Of a stretch of DNA of 64,000 bases, positions 1-10,517 are shown in pieces. The translations under genes and the position numbers were made by a program. The stretch comes from Rhodopseudomonas palustris (GTDB lineage Bacteria > Pseudomonadota > Alphaproteobacteria > Rhizobiales > Xanthobacteraceae). The first letter of the stretch is position 1, and each line of letters starts with the position of its first letter. Location: positions 62,001 to 126,000 of the forward strand of contig NZ_QKQS01000003.1 in assembly GCF_003226555.1 (NCBI RefSeq), given 5' to 3'. The notes below the pieces were generated by a model, which had not been told where the DNA came from, did not search any database, and worked only from the letters and a program-made list of their open reading frames with translations.

Positions 1-251
1 ATCGCGGTTTCCTTGCTGACGGCGCCGAAGGTGTTGAGCGTGGCGTTTTCGACGCCAAGCAGATCGTGCTTGGCGGCGTTGGAATAGGTGACGAACCCGC
101 GGTCGATGACGTCGGACGAGCCGGGGATGTCGGTCAGCGCACCGGCGACCAGACCGCCGGTACAGGACTCGGCGGTCGCGATCATCAGCTTGCGCGAGCG
201 GCAGAGGTCGAGCAACGAGCGGGCGAGGGCGCGGGCGTCGTTGCTGCTCAT
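1..251 (-). CDS. cinA: CinA-family protein (NMN deamidase type), N-terminal part, cut by window edge
   Basis: The ATG is at 251-249 and the frame runs off the left end of the window, so about 83 N-terminal residues are visible. They carry the TAESCTGG segment and the 'DRGFVTYSNAAK' block typical of the stand-alone CinA C-terminal domain (PncC type), which deamidates nicotinamide mononucleotide in pyridine nucleotide salvage. The start lies 2 nt past the ispDF stop, so the two genes are probably co-transcribed, with cinA downstream. Family assignment is firm; the exact enzymatic role is inferred from the family. Confidence 0.9.
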   Translation of the reverse strand, partial: MSSNDARALARSLLDLCRSRKLMIATAESCTGGLVAGALTDIPGSSDVIDRGFVTYSNAAKHDLLGVENATLNTFGAVSKETA

Positions 252-253
252 CG

Positions 254-1450
254 TCAGCCGGCCAGTCCGTCGGCGCCCCAGGGCAGCCGGATCGTGGCGG
301 ATGCGGTCGCCGCGATGCCTTCTTCGCGGCCGGTGAAGCCGAGCTTCTCGCTGGTGGTGGCCTTCACCGCGACCCGCGACACTGGCACGCCGGTGATCTC
401 GGCAATCCGCTGACGCATCGCATCGCGCAGCGGCCCGATCTTCGGCCGCTCGCAGATCATCGTCACTTCGAGATTGGCAATCCGGCCGCCACGCGCGGTG
501 ACGCGGTCGATCGCGTATTTCAGGAACTTGTCGGAGGCCGCGCCCTTCCACTGCGGATCGGTCGGCGGGAAGTGCGAGCCGATGTCGCCGTCCGCCAGCG
601 CACCGAGAATCGCGTCGACCAGCGCGTGCAGGCCGACGTCGCCGTCCGAATGCGCCAGAAAGCCGCGGCTGTGCGGTACTTTCAGGCCACACAGCCAGAC
701 GTGGTCGCCTTCGCCGAACGCGTGGACGTCGTAGCCGGTGCCGGTGCGGATGTCGCCGAGCGCGGCCATCAGCCGGCTTTCCTCGCGCGCGAAATCTTCC
801 GGGGTGGTCATCTTCATGTTGTTAGCATCGCCCTCGAAGGTCGACACCGTCAATCCTGCCCATTCGGCGATGGCGGCGTCGTCGGTGAATTCGTCGCGGC
901 CGTCCTGGGCAGCGCGGCGGTGGGCATCGAGGATCACGTCGAAGCGGAACGCCTGCGGCGTCTGGGCGATCCGCAAGGTCGCGCGGTCCGGCGTCGCATC
1001 GACCGCGCCATGGGCGTCGACCTGCTTGATGGTGTCGGTCACCGCAACCACCGGCAGCGCCGCGCCGGTGGCACCGGCAGCGGTAATCGCGCGCGAGATC
1101 AGCTCCGGGGTGACGAAGCAGCGCGCCGCGTCGTGAATCAGCACGATGTCCGGCTTCAGTTCGGCGAGCGCCTCGAGGCCTGCGCGCACTGACGCCTGCC
1201 TGGTCGCGCCGCCGCCGACCGCTGGGCGCAAGTTCAGGCCGGCGACCGCCGCGTCGAACATCTCGGTGTCGTCCGGATTGGTCACCGGCTGCACCGCCAT
1301 GACACCCGGATGGGTGCAGAACGGTTCCATCGCCCGGGCGATCACCGGCCTGCCGGCGAGGGTGCGGTATTGCTTGGGGCCGCCCGCTCCGGCGCGCAGG
1401 CCGCGACCGGCGGCGACGATAATGGCAGCAGTACGGGGTGAGTTCGGCAT
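254..1450 (-). CDS. ispDF: Bifunctional IspD/IspF: MEP cytidylyltransferase and MECDP synthase
   Basis: This 398-residue fusion catalyses two non-consecutive steps of the methylerythritol phosphate isoprenoid pathway. Residues 1 to about 225 are the IspD cytidylyltransferase, with the glycine-rich 'AAGRGLRAG' nucleotide loop near the N-terminus. From about residue 233 the IspF domain follows, with metal-binding 'GYDVHAF' and 'AHSDGDV' motifs. Fusion of ispD and ispF is common in alphaproteobacteria, so it is expected here. The pathway also supplies the carotenoid and bacteriochlorophyll side chains of a phototroph. cinA follows 2 nt downstream on the same strand. Confidence 0.96.
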   Translation of the reverse strand: MPNSPRTAAIIVAAGRGLRAGAGGPKQYRTLAGRPVIARAMEPFCTHPGVMAVQPVTNPDDTEMFDAAVAGLNLRPAVGGGATRQASVRAGLEALAELKPDIVLIHDAARCFVTPELISRAITAAGATGAALPVVAVTDTIKQVDAHGAVDATPDRATLRIAQTPQAFRFDVILDAHRRAAQDGRDEFTDDAAIAEWAGLTVSTFEGDANNMKMTTPEDFAREESRLMAALGDIRTGTGYDVHAFGEGDHVWLCGLKVPHSRGFLAHSDGDVGLHALVDAILGALADGDIGSHFPPTDPQWKGAASDKFLKYAIDRVTARGGRIANLEVTMICERPKIGPLRDAMRQRIAEITGVPVSRVAVKATTSEKLGFTGREEGIAATASATIRLPWGADGLAG

Positions 1451-1612
1451 GGGATCAATTGATACGGAATGAGAGTAGCCTGCGCTGGTTGCGCCGAAGC
1501 ACAGCCCTTACCATGCCGGGCCAATAAAGCAGCATGATTCAATCGACGCAGCTACAAGCGTTCGGGGGACAATGCTGCAACGCACTTGCATGTCAGATAT
1601 GATTGGCTAAAC

Positions 1613-1647
1613 TGTAGGCAATCGTCTACAATGCTCAAACATTGAGC
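1613..1647. promoter_or_regulatory. Two adjacent inverted repeats upstream of dusB-ntrBC
   Basis: The first repeat is TGTAG-N8-CTACA (1613-1630) and the second is GCTCAA-ACA-TTGAGC (1633-1647). They sit 44-78 bp before the GTG start of dusB, in a 240-bp intergenic region between divergent ispDF and dusB that is less GC-rich than its surroundings. The placement suits an operator or promoter of the dusB-ntrBC operon. I do not recognise the cognate regulator, and both repeats are short, so this is a pattern observation only. Confidence 0.35.
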
Positions 1648-1690
1648 GAGACTGAACCTGCAACCGTGCTGGCTACAGAATGAGCAACGA

Positions 1691-2725
1691 GTGACGCGCC
1701 CGACTGTAACAGGTTCGCCGCCTTTGAGGATTGGCAATATTGCGGTGCCTGATCCGGTGTTTCTGGCGCCGATGACAGGCATTACCGATGCGCCGTTCCG
1801 CCGGCAAGTCGCGGAGCTCGGTGCCGGTCTGGTGGTGTCTGAGATGACCGCCAGCGAAGATCTGGTGGCTGGTCGCCGGATGTCGGTGCGTCGCTGCGAC
1901 AAGGTGGGGCAGGGGCCGCATGTCGTGCAGCTTGCCGGCTGCGAGGCGCGCTGGATGGCGGAGGGCGCCCGGATTGCGGAAGCCGGCGGCGCCGACATCA
2001 TCGACATCAACATGGGCTGCCCGGCGCGGCACGTTACCGGTGGGTTGTCAGGCTCGGCCTTGATGCGCGATCTCGACCACGCGCTGACGCTGATCGAGGC
2101 GACCATCGGTGCCGTGCGGGTGCCGGTGACGCTGAAGATGCGGCTCGGCTGGGACGATCGCTCGCGCAACGCGCCGGAACTGGCACGGCGCGCGCAGGAC
2201 GCCGGGGTGCGGCTCGTCACGGTTCACGGCCGAACCCGGCAGCAGTTCTACAAGGGCGAAGCCGATTGGGACGCGGTGCGCACCGTCAGGGATGCGATCT
2301 CGATTCCGCTGGTGGTGAACGGCGATATCACCCGCCACGCCACCGCGGTTGAAGCGCTGACGCGCTCCGGCGCCGACGCGGTGATGATCGGGCGCGGGGC
2401 GCAAGGGCGCCCATGGCTGCCGGGGCAGGTCGGCCGCCAGCTCAGCTCGGGAAAGGCCGAGGCCGAGCCGCCGCTCGCCGTACAGCGCGATTACTTGCGC
2501 ACGCTCTACGACGACATCCTGACGCTGTACGGTGTCAGGATCGGGCTGCGTCACGCCCGCAAGCATCTCGGCTGGTCGCTCGAGGTGGCCGCCGCCAGTG
2601 CCGACGCTCCGCCGGCGGTCCTCAAGAGCTGGCGCACCGCGATCCTGACCGAAGAGAATCCGGCCCGCGTCCACCGCGCGCTCGCCGATGCCTACGATGA
2701 TTTCGCCTGGAGGGCCGCCGCATGA
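1691..2725 (+). CDS. dusB: tRNA-dihydrouridine synthase B (NifR3)
   Basis: This 344-residue FMN enzyme reduces uridine to dihydrouridine in the D loop of tRNAs. Visible motifs are '[13 protein letters not shown]' near the N-terminus (flavin-binding barrel start), '[11 protein letters not shown]' with the catalytic cysteine, '[12 protein letters not shown]' and '[11 protein letters not shown]'. The start codon is GTG. In alphaproteobacteria dusB (nifR3) is the first gene of the ntrBC operon, and here its TGA overlaps the ntrB ATG (ATGA at 2722-2725), which indicates translational coupling. Confidence 0.96.
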   Translation: MTRPTVTGSPPLRIGNIAVPDPVFLAPMTGITDAPFRRQVAELGAGLVVSEMTASEDLVAGRRMSVRRCDKVGQGPHVVQLAGCEARWMAEGARIAEAGGADIIDINMGCPARHVTGGLSGSALMRDLDHALTLIEATIGAVRVPVTLKMRLGWDDRSRNAPELARRAQDAGVRLVTVHGRTRQQFYKGEADWDAVRTVRDAISIPLVVNGDITRHATAVEALTRSGADAVMIGRGAQGRPWLPGQVGRQLSSGKAEAEPPLAVQRDYLRTLYDDILTLYGVRIGLRHARKHLGWSLEVAAASADAPPAVLKSWRTAILTEENPARVHRALADAYDDFAWRAAA

Positions 2726-3894
2726 ACGCCATCGTCGAACCGCGCCGGGCGCAGCCGACCGACAGCGATGCGATCCTCAATGCGCTGCCCAATCCTGTGC
2801 TGCTGGTCGGCCCCGACGGCAAGATCGTCGACGCCAATATGGCGGCGGAATCGTTCTTTGAGATTTCGACGCAATTGCTGCGGCGGCAGTCGCTGACCGA
2901 TTTGGTGCCGTTCGGCAGTCCGCTCTTGGCGCTGATCGAACAGGTGCGGGTCGGGAATTCGCCGGTCAACGAATACAAGGTCGACCTCGGCACGCCGCGG
3001 ATCGGTGCCGACCGTCAGGTCGATCTGCACGTCGCACCGCTCAACGAGCGGCCCGGCCACATCGTGGTGATGCTGCAGGAGCGCACCATTGCCGACAAGA
3101 TGGACCGCCAGCTTACCCATCGCAGCGCCGCGCGCTCGGTGATCGCGCTGGCGGCGATGCTGGCGCACGAAATCAAGAACCCGCTGTCCGGCATCCGTGG
3201 CGCCGCGCAACTGCTTGAACAGCAGGCGTCGGCCGAAGATCGGATGCTGACCCGGCTGATCTGTGACGAAGCCGACCGCATCGTCACGCTGGTCGACCGC
3301 ATGGAAGTGTTCGGCGACGATCGTCCGGTCGCGCGTGGGCCGGTCAATATCCATTCGGTGCTCGATCATGTGAAGCGGCTGGCGCAGTCCGGCTTTGCCC
3401 GCAACATCAGGTTCATCGAGGACTACGACCCGTCGCTGCCGCCGGTGCTCGCCAATCAGGATCAACTGATCCAGGTGTTCCTCAATCTGGTGAAGAACGC
3501 CGCCGAGGCTGTGGTCGATCTCGGCTCCGATGCCGAAATCCAACTCACCACCGCGTTCCGCCCCGGTGTTCGGCTGTCGGTGCCGGGCAAGAAGACGCGG
3601 GTGTCGCTGCCGCTCGAATTCTGCGTCCGGGACAACGGCCCGGGCGTGCCCGAAGATCTGCTGCCGAACCTGTTCGATCCGTTCGTCACCACCAAGCCGT
3701 CTGGCTCCGGCCTCGGTCTTGCATTGGTGGCGAAGATTGTCGGCGATCACGGCGGAATCATCGAGTGCGAGTCCCAACCGCGCAAAACCACCTTCAGGGT
3801 GTTGATGCCGATGTTCAACACCGCCAAAGCCCTTCAATCCCCGAACGGCGAGGACGCGCCGGCGTCGTCCGATGCCTCACAGACTGCAAGATGA
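2722..3894 (+). CDS. ntrB: Nitrogen-regulation sensor kinase NtrB (NRII, GlnL)
   Basis: This 390-residue cytoplasmic histidine kinase phosphorylates NtrC under nitrogen limitation; in the family its activity is set by PII proteins. There is no membrane segment. A PAS-like domain covers about residues 14-115, the H box '[12 protein letters not shown]' carries the phospho-accepting H149, and the N box '[10 protein letters not shown]', 'DNGPGV' and 'GSGLGLAL' motifs form the ATPase domain. Its start overlaps the dusB stop, and ntrC begins 9 nt after its own stop, so dusB-ntrB-ntrC is one operon. Confidence 0.96.
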   Translation: MNAIVEPRRAQPTDSDAILNALPNPVLLVGPDGKIVDANMAAESFFEISTQLLRRQSLTDLVPFGSPLLALIEQVRVGNSPVNEYKVDLGTPRIGADRQVDLHVAPLNERPGHIVVMLQERTIADKMDRQLTHRSAARSVIALAAMLAHEIKNPLSGIRGAAQLLEQQASAEDRMLTRLICDEADRIVTLVDRMEVFGDDRPVARGPVNIHSVLDHVKRLAQSGFARNIRFIEDYDPSLPPVLANQDQLIQVFLNLVKNAAEAVVDLGSDAEIQLTTAFRPGVRLSVPGKKTRVSLPLEFCVRDNGPGVPEDLLPNLFDPFVTTKPSGSGLGLALVAKIVGDHGGIIECESQPRKTTFRVLMPMFNTAKALQSPNGEDAPASSDASQTAR

Positions 3895-3903
3895 GGACTC
3901 CCA

Positions 3904-5346
3904 ATGCCCGCAGGTAGTATTCTCGTTGCGGACGACGATACCGCGATCCGCACGGTGCTCAATCAAGCGCTGTCGCGCGCCGGCTACGAAGTGCGGTTGA
4001 CCGGCAACGCAGCGACGCTGTGGCGCTGGGTCAGTCAAGGCGAGGGCGATCTGGTGATCACCGACGTGGTGATGCCGGACGAGAACGCGTTCGATCTGCT
4101 GCCGCGGATCAAGAAGCTGCGCCCGAACCTGCCGGTCATCGTGATGAGCGCGCAGAACACCTTCATGACCGCGATCCGCGCGTCCGAGAAGGGTGCCTAC
4201 GAATATCTGCCGAAGCCGTTCGATCTGAAGGAACTGATCGCGATCGTCGGCCGTGCGTTGGCCGAGCCGAAGGAGCGGATCGCCAACGCCAACGACGACG
4301 GTGAATTCGATTCGATCCCGCTGGTCGGCCGCTCGCCGGCGATGCAGGAAATCTACCGGGTGCTGGCCCGGCTGATGCAGACCGATCTGACGGTGATGAT
4401 CACTGGCGAGTCCGGCACCGGCAAGGAACTGGTGTCGCGGGCGCTGCACGACTACGGCAAGCGCCGCAACGGCCCGTTCGTGGCCGTCAACATGGCGGCG
4501 ATCCCGCGCGACCTGATCGAATCGGAATTGTTCGGCCATGAACGCGGCGCCTTCACCGGCGCCAACACGCGGGCCTCGGGCCGTTTCGAACAGGCCGAGG
4601 GTGGTACGCTGTTTCTGGACGAAATCGGCGACATGCCGATGGAAGCCCAGACCCGGCTGCTGCGGGTGCTGCAGCAGGGCGAATACACCACGGTCGGCGG
4701 TCGCACGCCGATCAAGACAGACGTCCGAATCGTCGCGGCCTCGAACAAGGATCTGCGCGTGCTGATCCAGCAGGGCCTGTTCCGCGAGGATCTGTTCTTC
4801 CGACTCAACGTCGTGCCGTTGCGGCTGCCGCCGCTGCGCGAGCACATCGAGGACTTGCCGGATCTGGTCCGGCACTTCTTCGCCCTCGCCGAGAAGGACG
4901 GTTTGCCGGCCAAGAAGCTCGACGCCGCAGCGCTGGAGCGGCTGAAACAGCACCGCTGGCCGGGCAATGTCCGCGAACTGGAGAATTTGGCTCGGAGGCT
5001 GGCCGCGCTGTACCCGCAGGAGGTGATTACCTCCTCGGTGATCGACGGCGAATTGGCGCCGCCGCCGGTGGTTTCGGGCGGGAGCGCGCCGCAGACCGTC
5101 GACAATCTCGGCGGCGCGGTCGAAATGTATCTATCTTCGCATTTCTCGGGCTTCCCGAACGGTGTGCCGCCGCCGGGGCTCTATCACCGGGTGCTGCGCG
5201 AGATCGAGGTGCCGCTGCTCACGGCGGCGCTGGCGGCGACCCGTGGCAACCAGATCCGGGCCGCCGATCTGCTCGGTCTCAACCGCAACACATTGCGGAA
5301 GAAGATCCGCGACCTCGACATTCAGGTCTATCGCACCGGCGGTTGA
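3904..5346 (+). CDS. ntrC: Nitrogen-regulation response regulator NtrC (NRI, GlnG), sigma-54 activator
   Basis: This 480-residue protein activates sigma-54 promoters for nitrogen assimilation. The receiver domain has D54 in '[10 protein letters not shown]' as the phosphorylation site. The AAA+ domain carries a Walker A 'GESGTGKE' and an intact sigma-54 contact loop 'GAFTGA' within '[12 protein letters not shown]'. A Fis-type helix-turn-helix closes the protein ('[17 protein letters not shown]'). All parts needed for a functional activator are present, in contrast to NtrX encoded 2.5 kb downstream. Confidence 0.97.
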   Translation: MPAGSILVADDDTAIRTVLNQALSRAGYEVRLTGNAATLWRWVSQGEGDLVITDVVMPDENAFDLLPRIKKLRPNLPVIVMSAQNTFMTAIRASEKGAYEYLPKPFDLKELIAIVGRALAEPKERIANANDDGEFDSIPLVGRSPAMQEIYRVLARLMQTDLTVMITGESGTGKELVSRALHDYGKRRNGPFVAVNMAAIPRDLIESELFGHERGAFTGANTRASGRFEQAEGGTLFLDEIGDMPMEAQTRLLRVLQQGEYTTVGGRTPIKTDVRIVAASNKDLRVLIQQGLFREDLFFRLNVVPLRLPPLREHIEDLPDLVRHFFALAEKDGLPAKKLDAAALERLKQHRWPGNVRELENLARRLAALYPQEVITSSVIDGELAPPPVVSGGSAPQTVDNLGGAVEMYLSSHFSGFPNGVPPPGLYHRVLREIEVPLLTAALAATRGNQIRAADLLGLNRNTLRKKIRDLDIQVYRTGG

Positions 5347-5505
5347 GACGCCGGGGCAAGGTTTTCAACTGTGGAACGCGTGTTCGCCCGAGGTGGCTCG
5401 GGCGATGCGCCGCGATATTGTCGCAATTGAGCAACATTGTTGTAGGAATGCATCACACGGTCCGCCGGCGGCGCGGGCTGAACGCATTCATTGATTATTG
5501 CCGGA

Positions 5506-7797
5506 ATGACCAGCGCAGAGACGTCGGCCCAACCCGTTGACGACCCCTCGATCGCAGAGCCGCGGATGCGCACTTGGCGCAAACTGCTCGCGCCGATCGC
5601 CGTGGGCGTTGCGCTGCTGTCGGCCTTCCTGACCTTCATCGTGCTGACCGGCCTGACCCCGATCTCGCCCAGCCGCGAGGTCGTCGTCACGTTCCTGCTG
5701 ATCAACGGCGCGACCATTCTGCTGCTGGTCGCGATCATTGCGCGCGAGGTCTGGAAGGTCGTCCAGGCCCGCCGGCGTGGCCGGGCGGCGTCGCGGCTGC
5801 ATATCCAGATCGTCAGCCTGTTCTCGGTGATCGCGGTGCTGCCTGCGGTGCTGGTGTCGATCGTCGCCAATGTCACACTCGATCGCGGCCTCGACCGGCT
5901 GTTCTCCGGTCCGACCCGGGCGGTGATCCAGAATTCGCTGATCGTCGCCAACGCCTACCTGCACGAGCATGGCCAGCTGATCCGCGGTGACATTCTCGGG
6001 ATGGCCAACGACATCTCGCATGCCCGCGCGCTGTTCGACCTCGACCGCAAGTCGTTCCGCGAGTTTCTCACCAACGACGCCGCGACCCGCAATCTGCCGG
6101 GCGCGATGCTGATCGACAAAGACCGTCATATTCTCGAGGCGGCCCAGAACGGCATCCGCCGCGACTTCGACGTGCCGGCGCCGGAATTTCTGAAGAACGT
6201 CGACGACACCGAACCGCAGATTGCGGTGTTCATCGAGGCCAATTACGTCGCCGCCGTGATCCGGCTGAAGGGCTTCGAGGACACTTTCCTGTACGTCGCG
6301 CGTTTCCTCGACCCGCATGTGGTCGCGCAGTTGCGCCAGACCCAGGCCAGTGTGGCGGAATATTCCGAACTGGAGGCGCGGCGGCTCGGCGTCCAGGTCG
6401 CGTTTGCGCTGATGTTCACGGTGATCGCGCTCACCGTGTTGATGTCGGCGGTGCTGATCGGGTTGAACTTCGCCAACTGGCTGGTGGCGCCGATCCGCCG
6501 GCTGATGGGCGCGGCGCAACTGGTCTCGACCGGTGACCTCCACGTCAAGGTGCCGGTGTCGAAATCCGAGGGCGACCTGTCGCAGCTCGGCATGACCTTC
6601 AACAAGATGACCCAGGAGCTGCGCACCCAGCGCGACGAACTGGTCAGCGCCAGCGAATTGATCGACAGCCGCCGCCGCTTCATCGAGGCGGTGTTGTCCT
6701 CCGCCAGCGCCGGCATCATCGGCGTCGACGGCTCGCTCAGCATCGGCATCCTGAACCGCTCCGCCGAGAAGCTGATCGGGCATGCCGAGGCCGAGGCGCT
6801 CGGCCATCCGCTGTCCGAGGTCATTCCCGAGCTCGACGAGATGATGGCGAGCGCGCGCGAGGGAGCGCAACGGCTGGTGCAAGGCCAGATCACCATCACC
6901 CGCGACGGCCGCGAACGCATCCTCAACGTGCGTGTCACCGCCGAACAGACCGGCCATACCAGCGACAGCTATATCATCACCCTCGACGACATCACCGAAC
7001 TGGTGTCGGCGCAGCGCACCTCGGCCTGGGGCGACGTCGCCCGCCGGATCGCCCACGAGATCAAGAACCCGCTGACGCCGATTCAGCTTTCCGCGGAGCG
7101 GATCAAGCGCAAGTTCGGCAAGGTCATCGTCGACGACAAGAGCATCTTCGAGCAGTGCACCGATACGATCGTTCGCCAGGTCGACGACATCCGGCGTATG
7201 GTCGACGAGTTCTCCCGTTTCGCCCGGATGCCGAAGCCGGTGATCGAAGGCGAGGATGTCGGCGACACCGTGCGGCAGGTGGTGTTCCTGATGCGCGTCG
7301 GTCATCCCGATGTCGACATTGCCGCCGAGATCAAGGACGAGCCGCTGCATGCGCGGTTCGACCGCCGCCTGATCTCGCAGGCGCTCACCAACATCATCAA
7401 GAACGCCACCGAGGCGATCGAGGCGGTGCCCGAGGAGGAGCTCGGCAAGGGCAAGATCGAAGTGGTGGCGGCGCGCGACGGCGACGACGTCGTGATCGAC
7501 GTGATCGACAACGGCGTCGGGCTGCCCAAAGAAAGCCGCTCGCGGCTGCTCGAGCCCTACGTCACCACCCGTGAGAAAGGCACCGGCCTCGGTCTTGCGA
7601 TCGTCGGACGCGTGCTGGTCGATCACGGCGGCGGCATTGAACTCAACGACGCATCCCACGTTCGTCCTGGCCAGCGCGGTGCATGGATGCGCCTCCGATT
7701 CGCGATGTCCGGTCAGCCGGCGTCACCTCCCGGATCGGGTGAACCAAAACAGCAGGCCGAGAACGAACCAAGGATAGCGGCTGCCAGCGGCAGCTAA
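5506..7797 (+). CDS. ntrY: Nitrogen-regulation sensor kinase NtrY (membrane-bound)
   Basis: This membrane histidine kinase has 763 residues from the ATG at 5506; a TTG 15 nt upstream is also in frame. Three hydrophobic segments lie in the first ~120 residues, followed by a long extracytoplasmic region and a fourth membrane helix near residue 320. Then come a HAMP linker, a PAS domain, the H box '[15 protein letters not shown]', and the ATPase motifs 'NIIKNATEA' and 'GTGLGLAIV'. It pairs with NtrX in alphaproteobacteria and affects nitrogen and redox responses. The 144-bp gap after ntrC suggests a separate promoter. ntrX starts 16 nt after its stop. Confidence 0.95.
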   Translation: MTSAETSAQPVDDPSIAEPRMRTWRKLLAPIAVGVALLSAFLTFIVLTGLTPISPSREVVVTFLLINGATILLLVAIIAREVWKVVQARRRGRAASRLHIQIVSLFSVIAVLPAVLVSIVANVTLDRGLDRLFSGPTRAVIQNSLIVANAYLHEHGQLIRGDILGMANDISHARALFDLDRKSFREFLTNDAATRNLPGAMLIDKDRHILEAAQNGIRRDFDVPAPEFLKNVDDTEPQIAVFIEANYVAAVIRLKGFEDTFLYVARFLDPHVVAQLRQTQASVAEYSELEARRLGVQVAFALMFTVIALTVLMSAVLIGLNFANWLVAPIRRLMGAAQLVSTGDLHVKVPVSKSEGDLSQLGMTFNKMTQELRTQRDELVSASELIDSRRRFIEAVLSSASAGIIGVDGSLSIGILNRSAEKLIGHAEAEALGHPLSEVIPELDEMMASAREGAQRLVQGQITITRDGRERILNVRVTAEQTGHTSDSYIITLDDITELVSAQRTSAWGDVARRIAHEIKNPLTPIQLSAERIKRKFGKVIVDDKSIFEQCTDTIVRQVDDIRRMVDEFSRFARMPKPVIEGEDVGDTVRQVVFLMRVGHPDVDIAAEIKDEPLHARFDRRLISQALTNIIKNATEAIEAVPEEELGKGKIEVVAARDGDDVVIDVIDNGVGLPKESRSRLLEPYVTTREKGTGLGLAIVGRVLVDHGGGIELNDASHVRPGQRGAWMRLRFAMSGQPASPPGSGEPKQQAENEPRIAAASGS

Positions 7798-7813
7798 AGC
7801 GACAGGCGCGACC

Positions 7814-9181
7814 ATGGCTAATGACATTCTGATCGTCGACGATGAAGCGGACATCCGCGATCTCGTTGCCGGTATTCTCGAGGACGAAGGGTTTTCGACC
7901 CGCACCGCGCGCGACAGCGACTCGGCGCTGGCGGAGATCGCAAACCGGCGGCCCAATCTGATCTTCCTCGATATCTGGCTGCAGGGCAGCAAGCTCGACG
8001 GCTTGCAGTTGCTGGAGCAGATCAAGAAGGACCACACCGACGTGCCGGTGGTGATGATCTCCGGCCACGGCAACATCGAAACCGCGGTCGCAGCGATCAA
8101 GCGCGGCGCCTACGACTTCATCGAGAAGCCGTTCAAATCCGACCGGTTGATTCTGGTGGCGACGCGCGCGCTCGAGACCTCGCGGTTGAAGCGCGAGGTG
8201 CGCGAGCTGAAGCAGCTCGCGCCGTCGGCCTCGTCGCTGGTCGGCCGCTCCGCCTGCATCAATCAGTTGCGCCAGACCATCGAACGCGCCGCCAAGGCCA
8301 ACAGCCGCATCCTGATCGTCGGCCCGTCGGGGGCCGGCAAGGAGCTGGCAGCTCGAACGCTGCACAATTCGTCCTCGCGCGCCGATGGGCCGTTCGTGGT
8401 GATCAACGCCGCGGCGATCACCCCGGAGAAGATGGAAATCGAACTGTTCGGCGTCGAAGCCAATGGTGAGCATTCACGCAAGGCCGGCGCGCTGGAAGAA
8501 GCGCATGGCGGCACGCTGTTCATCGACGAAATCGCCGACATGCCGCGCGAGACCCAGAACAAGATTCTGCGCGTCCTGGTCGAGCAGACCTTCCAGCGCT
8601 GCGGCGGCACCACCAGGGTCAATGTCGACGTCCGCATCATCTCGTCGACCGCGCGCAATCTCGAAGACGAGATCGCCGCGGGGCGATTCCGGGAGGACCT
8701 TTATCACCGGTTGTCGGTGGTCCCGATCCGCGTGCCGCCGCTGTCGGAACGTCGCGACGACATTCCGGAATTGATCGAATACTTCATGGAGCAGATCTCG
8801 GCGGCGACCGGTCTGCCGCGTCGGCAGATCGGTCAGGACGCGATGGCGGTGCTGCAATCGCATGTCTGGCCCGGCAATGTCCGTCAGCTCCGCAACAACG
8901 TCGAGCGGCTGATGATCCTCGCCGGCGGCGGGCCGGATGCGGTGATCACCGCCGATATGCTGCCGCAGGACGTCGGCTCGATGGTGCCGACAATGCCGAC
9001 CGGCAACAACGGCGAGCACATCATGGGCCTGCCGCTGCGCGAGGCCCGCGAAGCGTTCGAGCGCGACTATCTGATCGCGCAGATCAGCCGGTTCTCCGGC
9101 AACATCTCGCGCACCGCCGAGTTCGTCGGCATGGAGCGCTCGGCGCTGCATCGCAAGCTCAAGGCGCTCGGCGTCGGCTAA
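7814..9181 (+). CDS. ntrX: Response regulator NtrX (NtrC-family, no GAFTGA loop)
   Basis: This 455-residue partner of NtrY has a receiver domain with phospho-acceptor D53 in 'LIFLDIWLQG', a AAA+ domain with Walker A 'GPSGAGKE' and Walker B 'GTLFIDEIAD', and a C-terminal Fis-like helix-turn-helix ('ISRTAEFVGMERSALHRKL'). At the place where NtrC has GAFTGA this protein reads 'ELFGVEANGEHSRKAG', so the sigma-54 contact loop is missing. This suggests action as a DNA-binding regulator without sigma-54 activation, as is thought for several alphaproteobacterial NtrX proteins. Confidence 0.95.
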   Translation: MANDILIVDDEADIRDLVAGILEDEGFSTRTARDSDSALAEIANRRPNLIFLDIWLQGSKLDGLQLLEQIKKDHTDVPVVMISGHGNIETAVAAIKRGAYDFIEKPFKSDRLILVATRALETSRLKREVRELKQLAPSASSLVGRSACINQLRQTIERAAKANSRILIVGPSGAGKELAARTLHNSSSRADGPFVVINAAAITPEKMEIELFGVEANGEHSRKAGALEEAHGGTLFIDEIADMPRETQNKILRVLVEQTFQRCGGTTRVNVDVRIISSTARNLEDEIAAGRFREDLYHRLSVVPIRVPPLSERRDDIPELIEYFMEQISAATGLPRRQIGQDAMAVLQSHVWPGNVRQLRNNVERLMILAGGGPDAVITADMLPQDVGSMVPTMPTGNNGEHIMGLPLREAREAFERDYLIAQISRFSGNISRTAEFVGMERSALHRKLKALGVG

Positions 9182-9218
9182 TCACTTTCTTTCACATTCG
9201 TCAGTTTGGACCGGATCG

Positions 9219-10076
9219 ATGTCCCGCATCGCCTATGTCAACGGCCGTTATCTCGATATGCGCGATGCGAGCGTGAACATCGAGGACCGTGGCTATCAGT
9301 TCGCCGACGGGGTGTACGAGGTCTGCGAAGTGCGCGGCGGCAAGCTGGTCGACATGCCGCGGCATCTGGCGCGGCTGCAGCGTTCGCTCGGCGAATTGCG
9401 CATCACCGAGCCGATGCCGCTGGCGGCGCTGTCGGTGGTGATGCATGAAGTGGTACGTCGCAATCGGGTGCATGACGGCATCGTCTATCTGCAGGTCACG
9501 CGCGGCGTGGCGCGGCGCGATCACGGCTTTCCGGCCAAGCTGGTGAAGCCGGCCGTGGTGGTGACGGCGCGCAGCCTCGATCCGGCCAAAGGGCAGGCCA
9601 ACGCCGCCCGCGGCATCAAGGTGATCACGCTGCCGGAGAATCGCTGGCCCCGGGTCGATATCAAGTCGACGGCGCTGCTTCCGAACGTGCTCGCCAAGCA
9701 GGCGGCGCGCGACGCCGGCGCCTATGAAGCGTGGTACGTCGACCGCGACGGCTATGTCACAGAAGGCGCGTCGAGCAACGCCTGGATCGTCACCAAAGAG
9801 GGGCGGGTGGTGACCCGCTCGGCCGATGTCGGCATCCTCGCCGGCGTCACCCGCGCCGTGCTGATCGATGCGTTCGAAGCACTGCAGGTTCGGTTCGAGG
9901 AGCGGCCGTTCACGCCGGCCGAGGCGGCCGGCGCCGCCGAGGCATTCGTGACCGCGTCGAGCCAGATCGTGATGCCGGTTGTGGCAATCGACGGCCAGCC
10001 GATCGGCGACGGCAAGCCGGGCGCATTGGTCAAACGTCTAAGAGAGCAGTTTCACCAATTTGCGGTGTTTTCCTGA
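9219..10076 (+). CDS. dat: D-amino-acid aminotransferase (class IV PLP enzyme)
   Basis: This 285-residue fold-type IV PLP aminotransferase interconverts D-alanine/2-oxoglutarate and D-glutamate/pyruvate. The N-terminus 'YVNGRYLDMRDASVNIEDRGYQFADGVYE' region is family-typical, 'IKSTALLPN' carries the PLP lysine, and 'VTEGASSNAW' holds the cofactor-binding glutamate. It sits between ntrX and hfq, as in related alphaproteobacteria. A branched-chain aminotransferase is the main alternative, but length and motifs favour the D-amino-acid enzyme. Confidence 0.88.
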   Translation: MSRIAYVNGRYLDMRDASVNIEDRGYQFADGVYEVCEVRGGKLVDMPRHLARLQRSLGELRITEPMPLAALSVVMHEVVRRNRVHDGIVYLQVTRGVARRDHGFPAKLVKPAVVVTARSLDPAKGQANAARGIKVITLPENRWPRVDIKSTALLPNVLAKQAARDAGAYEAWYVDRDGYVTEGASSNAWIVTKEGRVVTRSADVGILAGVTRAVLIDAFEALQVRFEERPFTPAEAAGAAEAFVTASSQIVMPVVAIDGQPIGDGKPGALVKRLREQFHQFAVFS

Positions 10077-10257
10077 GTTTTGCAGCGCGGGGGACACTCA
10101 GTCGGGGTTTTAGTTGCTTGCTTAAAAGCCATGCCTACCCTCTAATCGGATCGTCGGCTTCCGGAGGGGGATCTCGGAGGAGTCGGCAACCGGGGTGAAG
10201 CTCCTCCAGAGAGACGCGCACCGGCAAGAAAAGATAAAACCAATTGCGGGATAAAAA

Positions 10258-10506
10258 ATGGCGGCAGACCGCGCACAGAACCTTCAAGACACTTTCCTCA
10301 ACCACGTACGCAAGACGAAGACTCCCCTGACGATCTTCTTGGTCAACGGGGTGAAGTTGCAGGGTATTGTCACCTGGTTCGATAATTTTTGCCTTTTGTT
10401 GCGGCGCGACGGTCATTCGCAGCTCGTCTACAAGCATGCGATCTCGACGATCATGCCGGGTGCGCCGATCCAGCTGTTCGAAAGCGGCGAGGACTCGCCA
10501 GCTTGA
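10258..10506 (+). CDS. hfq: RNA chaperone Hfq
   Basis: This 82-residue Sm-like protein forms hexameric rings that pair small RNAs with mRNAs. The Sm1 segment '[16 protein letters not shown]' and Sm2 '[10 protein letters not shown]' are both present. The region before the ATG (GCGGGATAAAAA) is a weak ribosome binding site, and the 180 bp since dat probably carries its own promoter. In related bacteria Hfq also controls nifA translation, fitting the nitrogen-regulation neighbours. hflX follows 11 nt downstream, the usual hfq-hflX pairing. Confidence 0.98.
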
Positions 10507-10517
10507 GGCGGGCCTGA

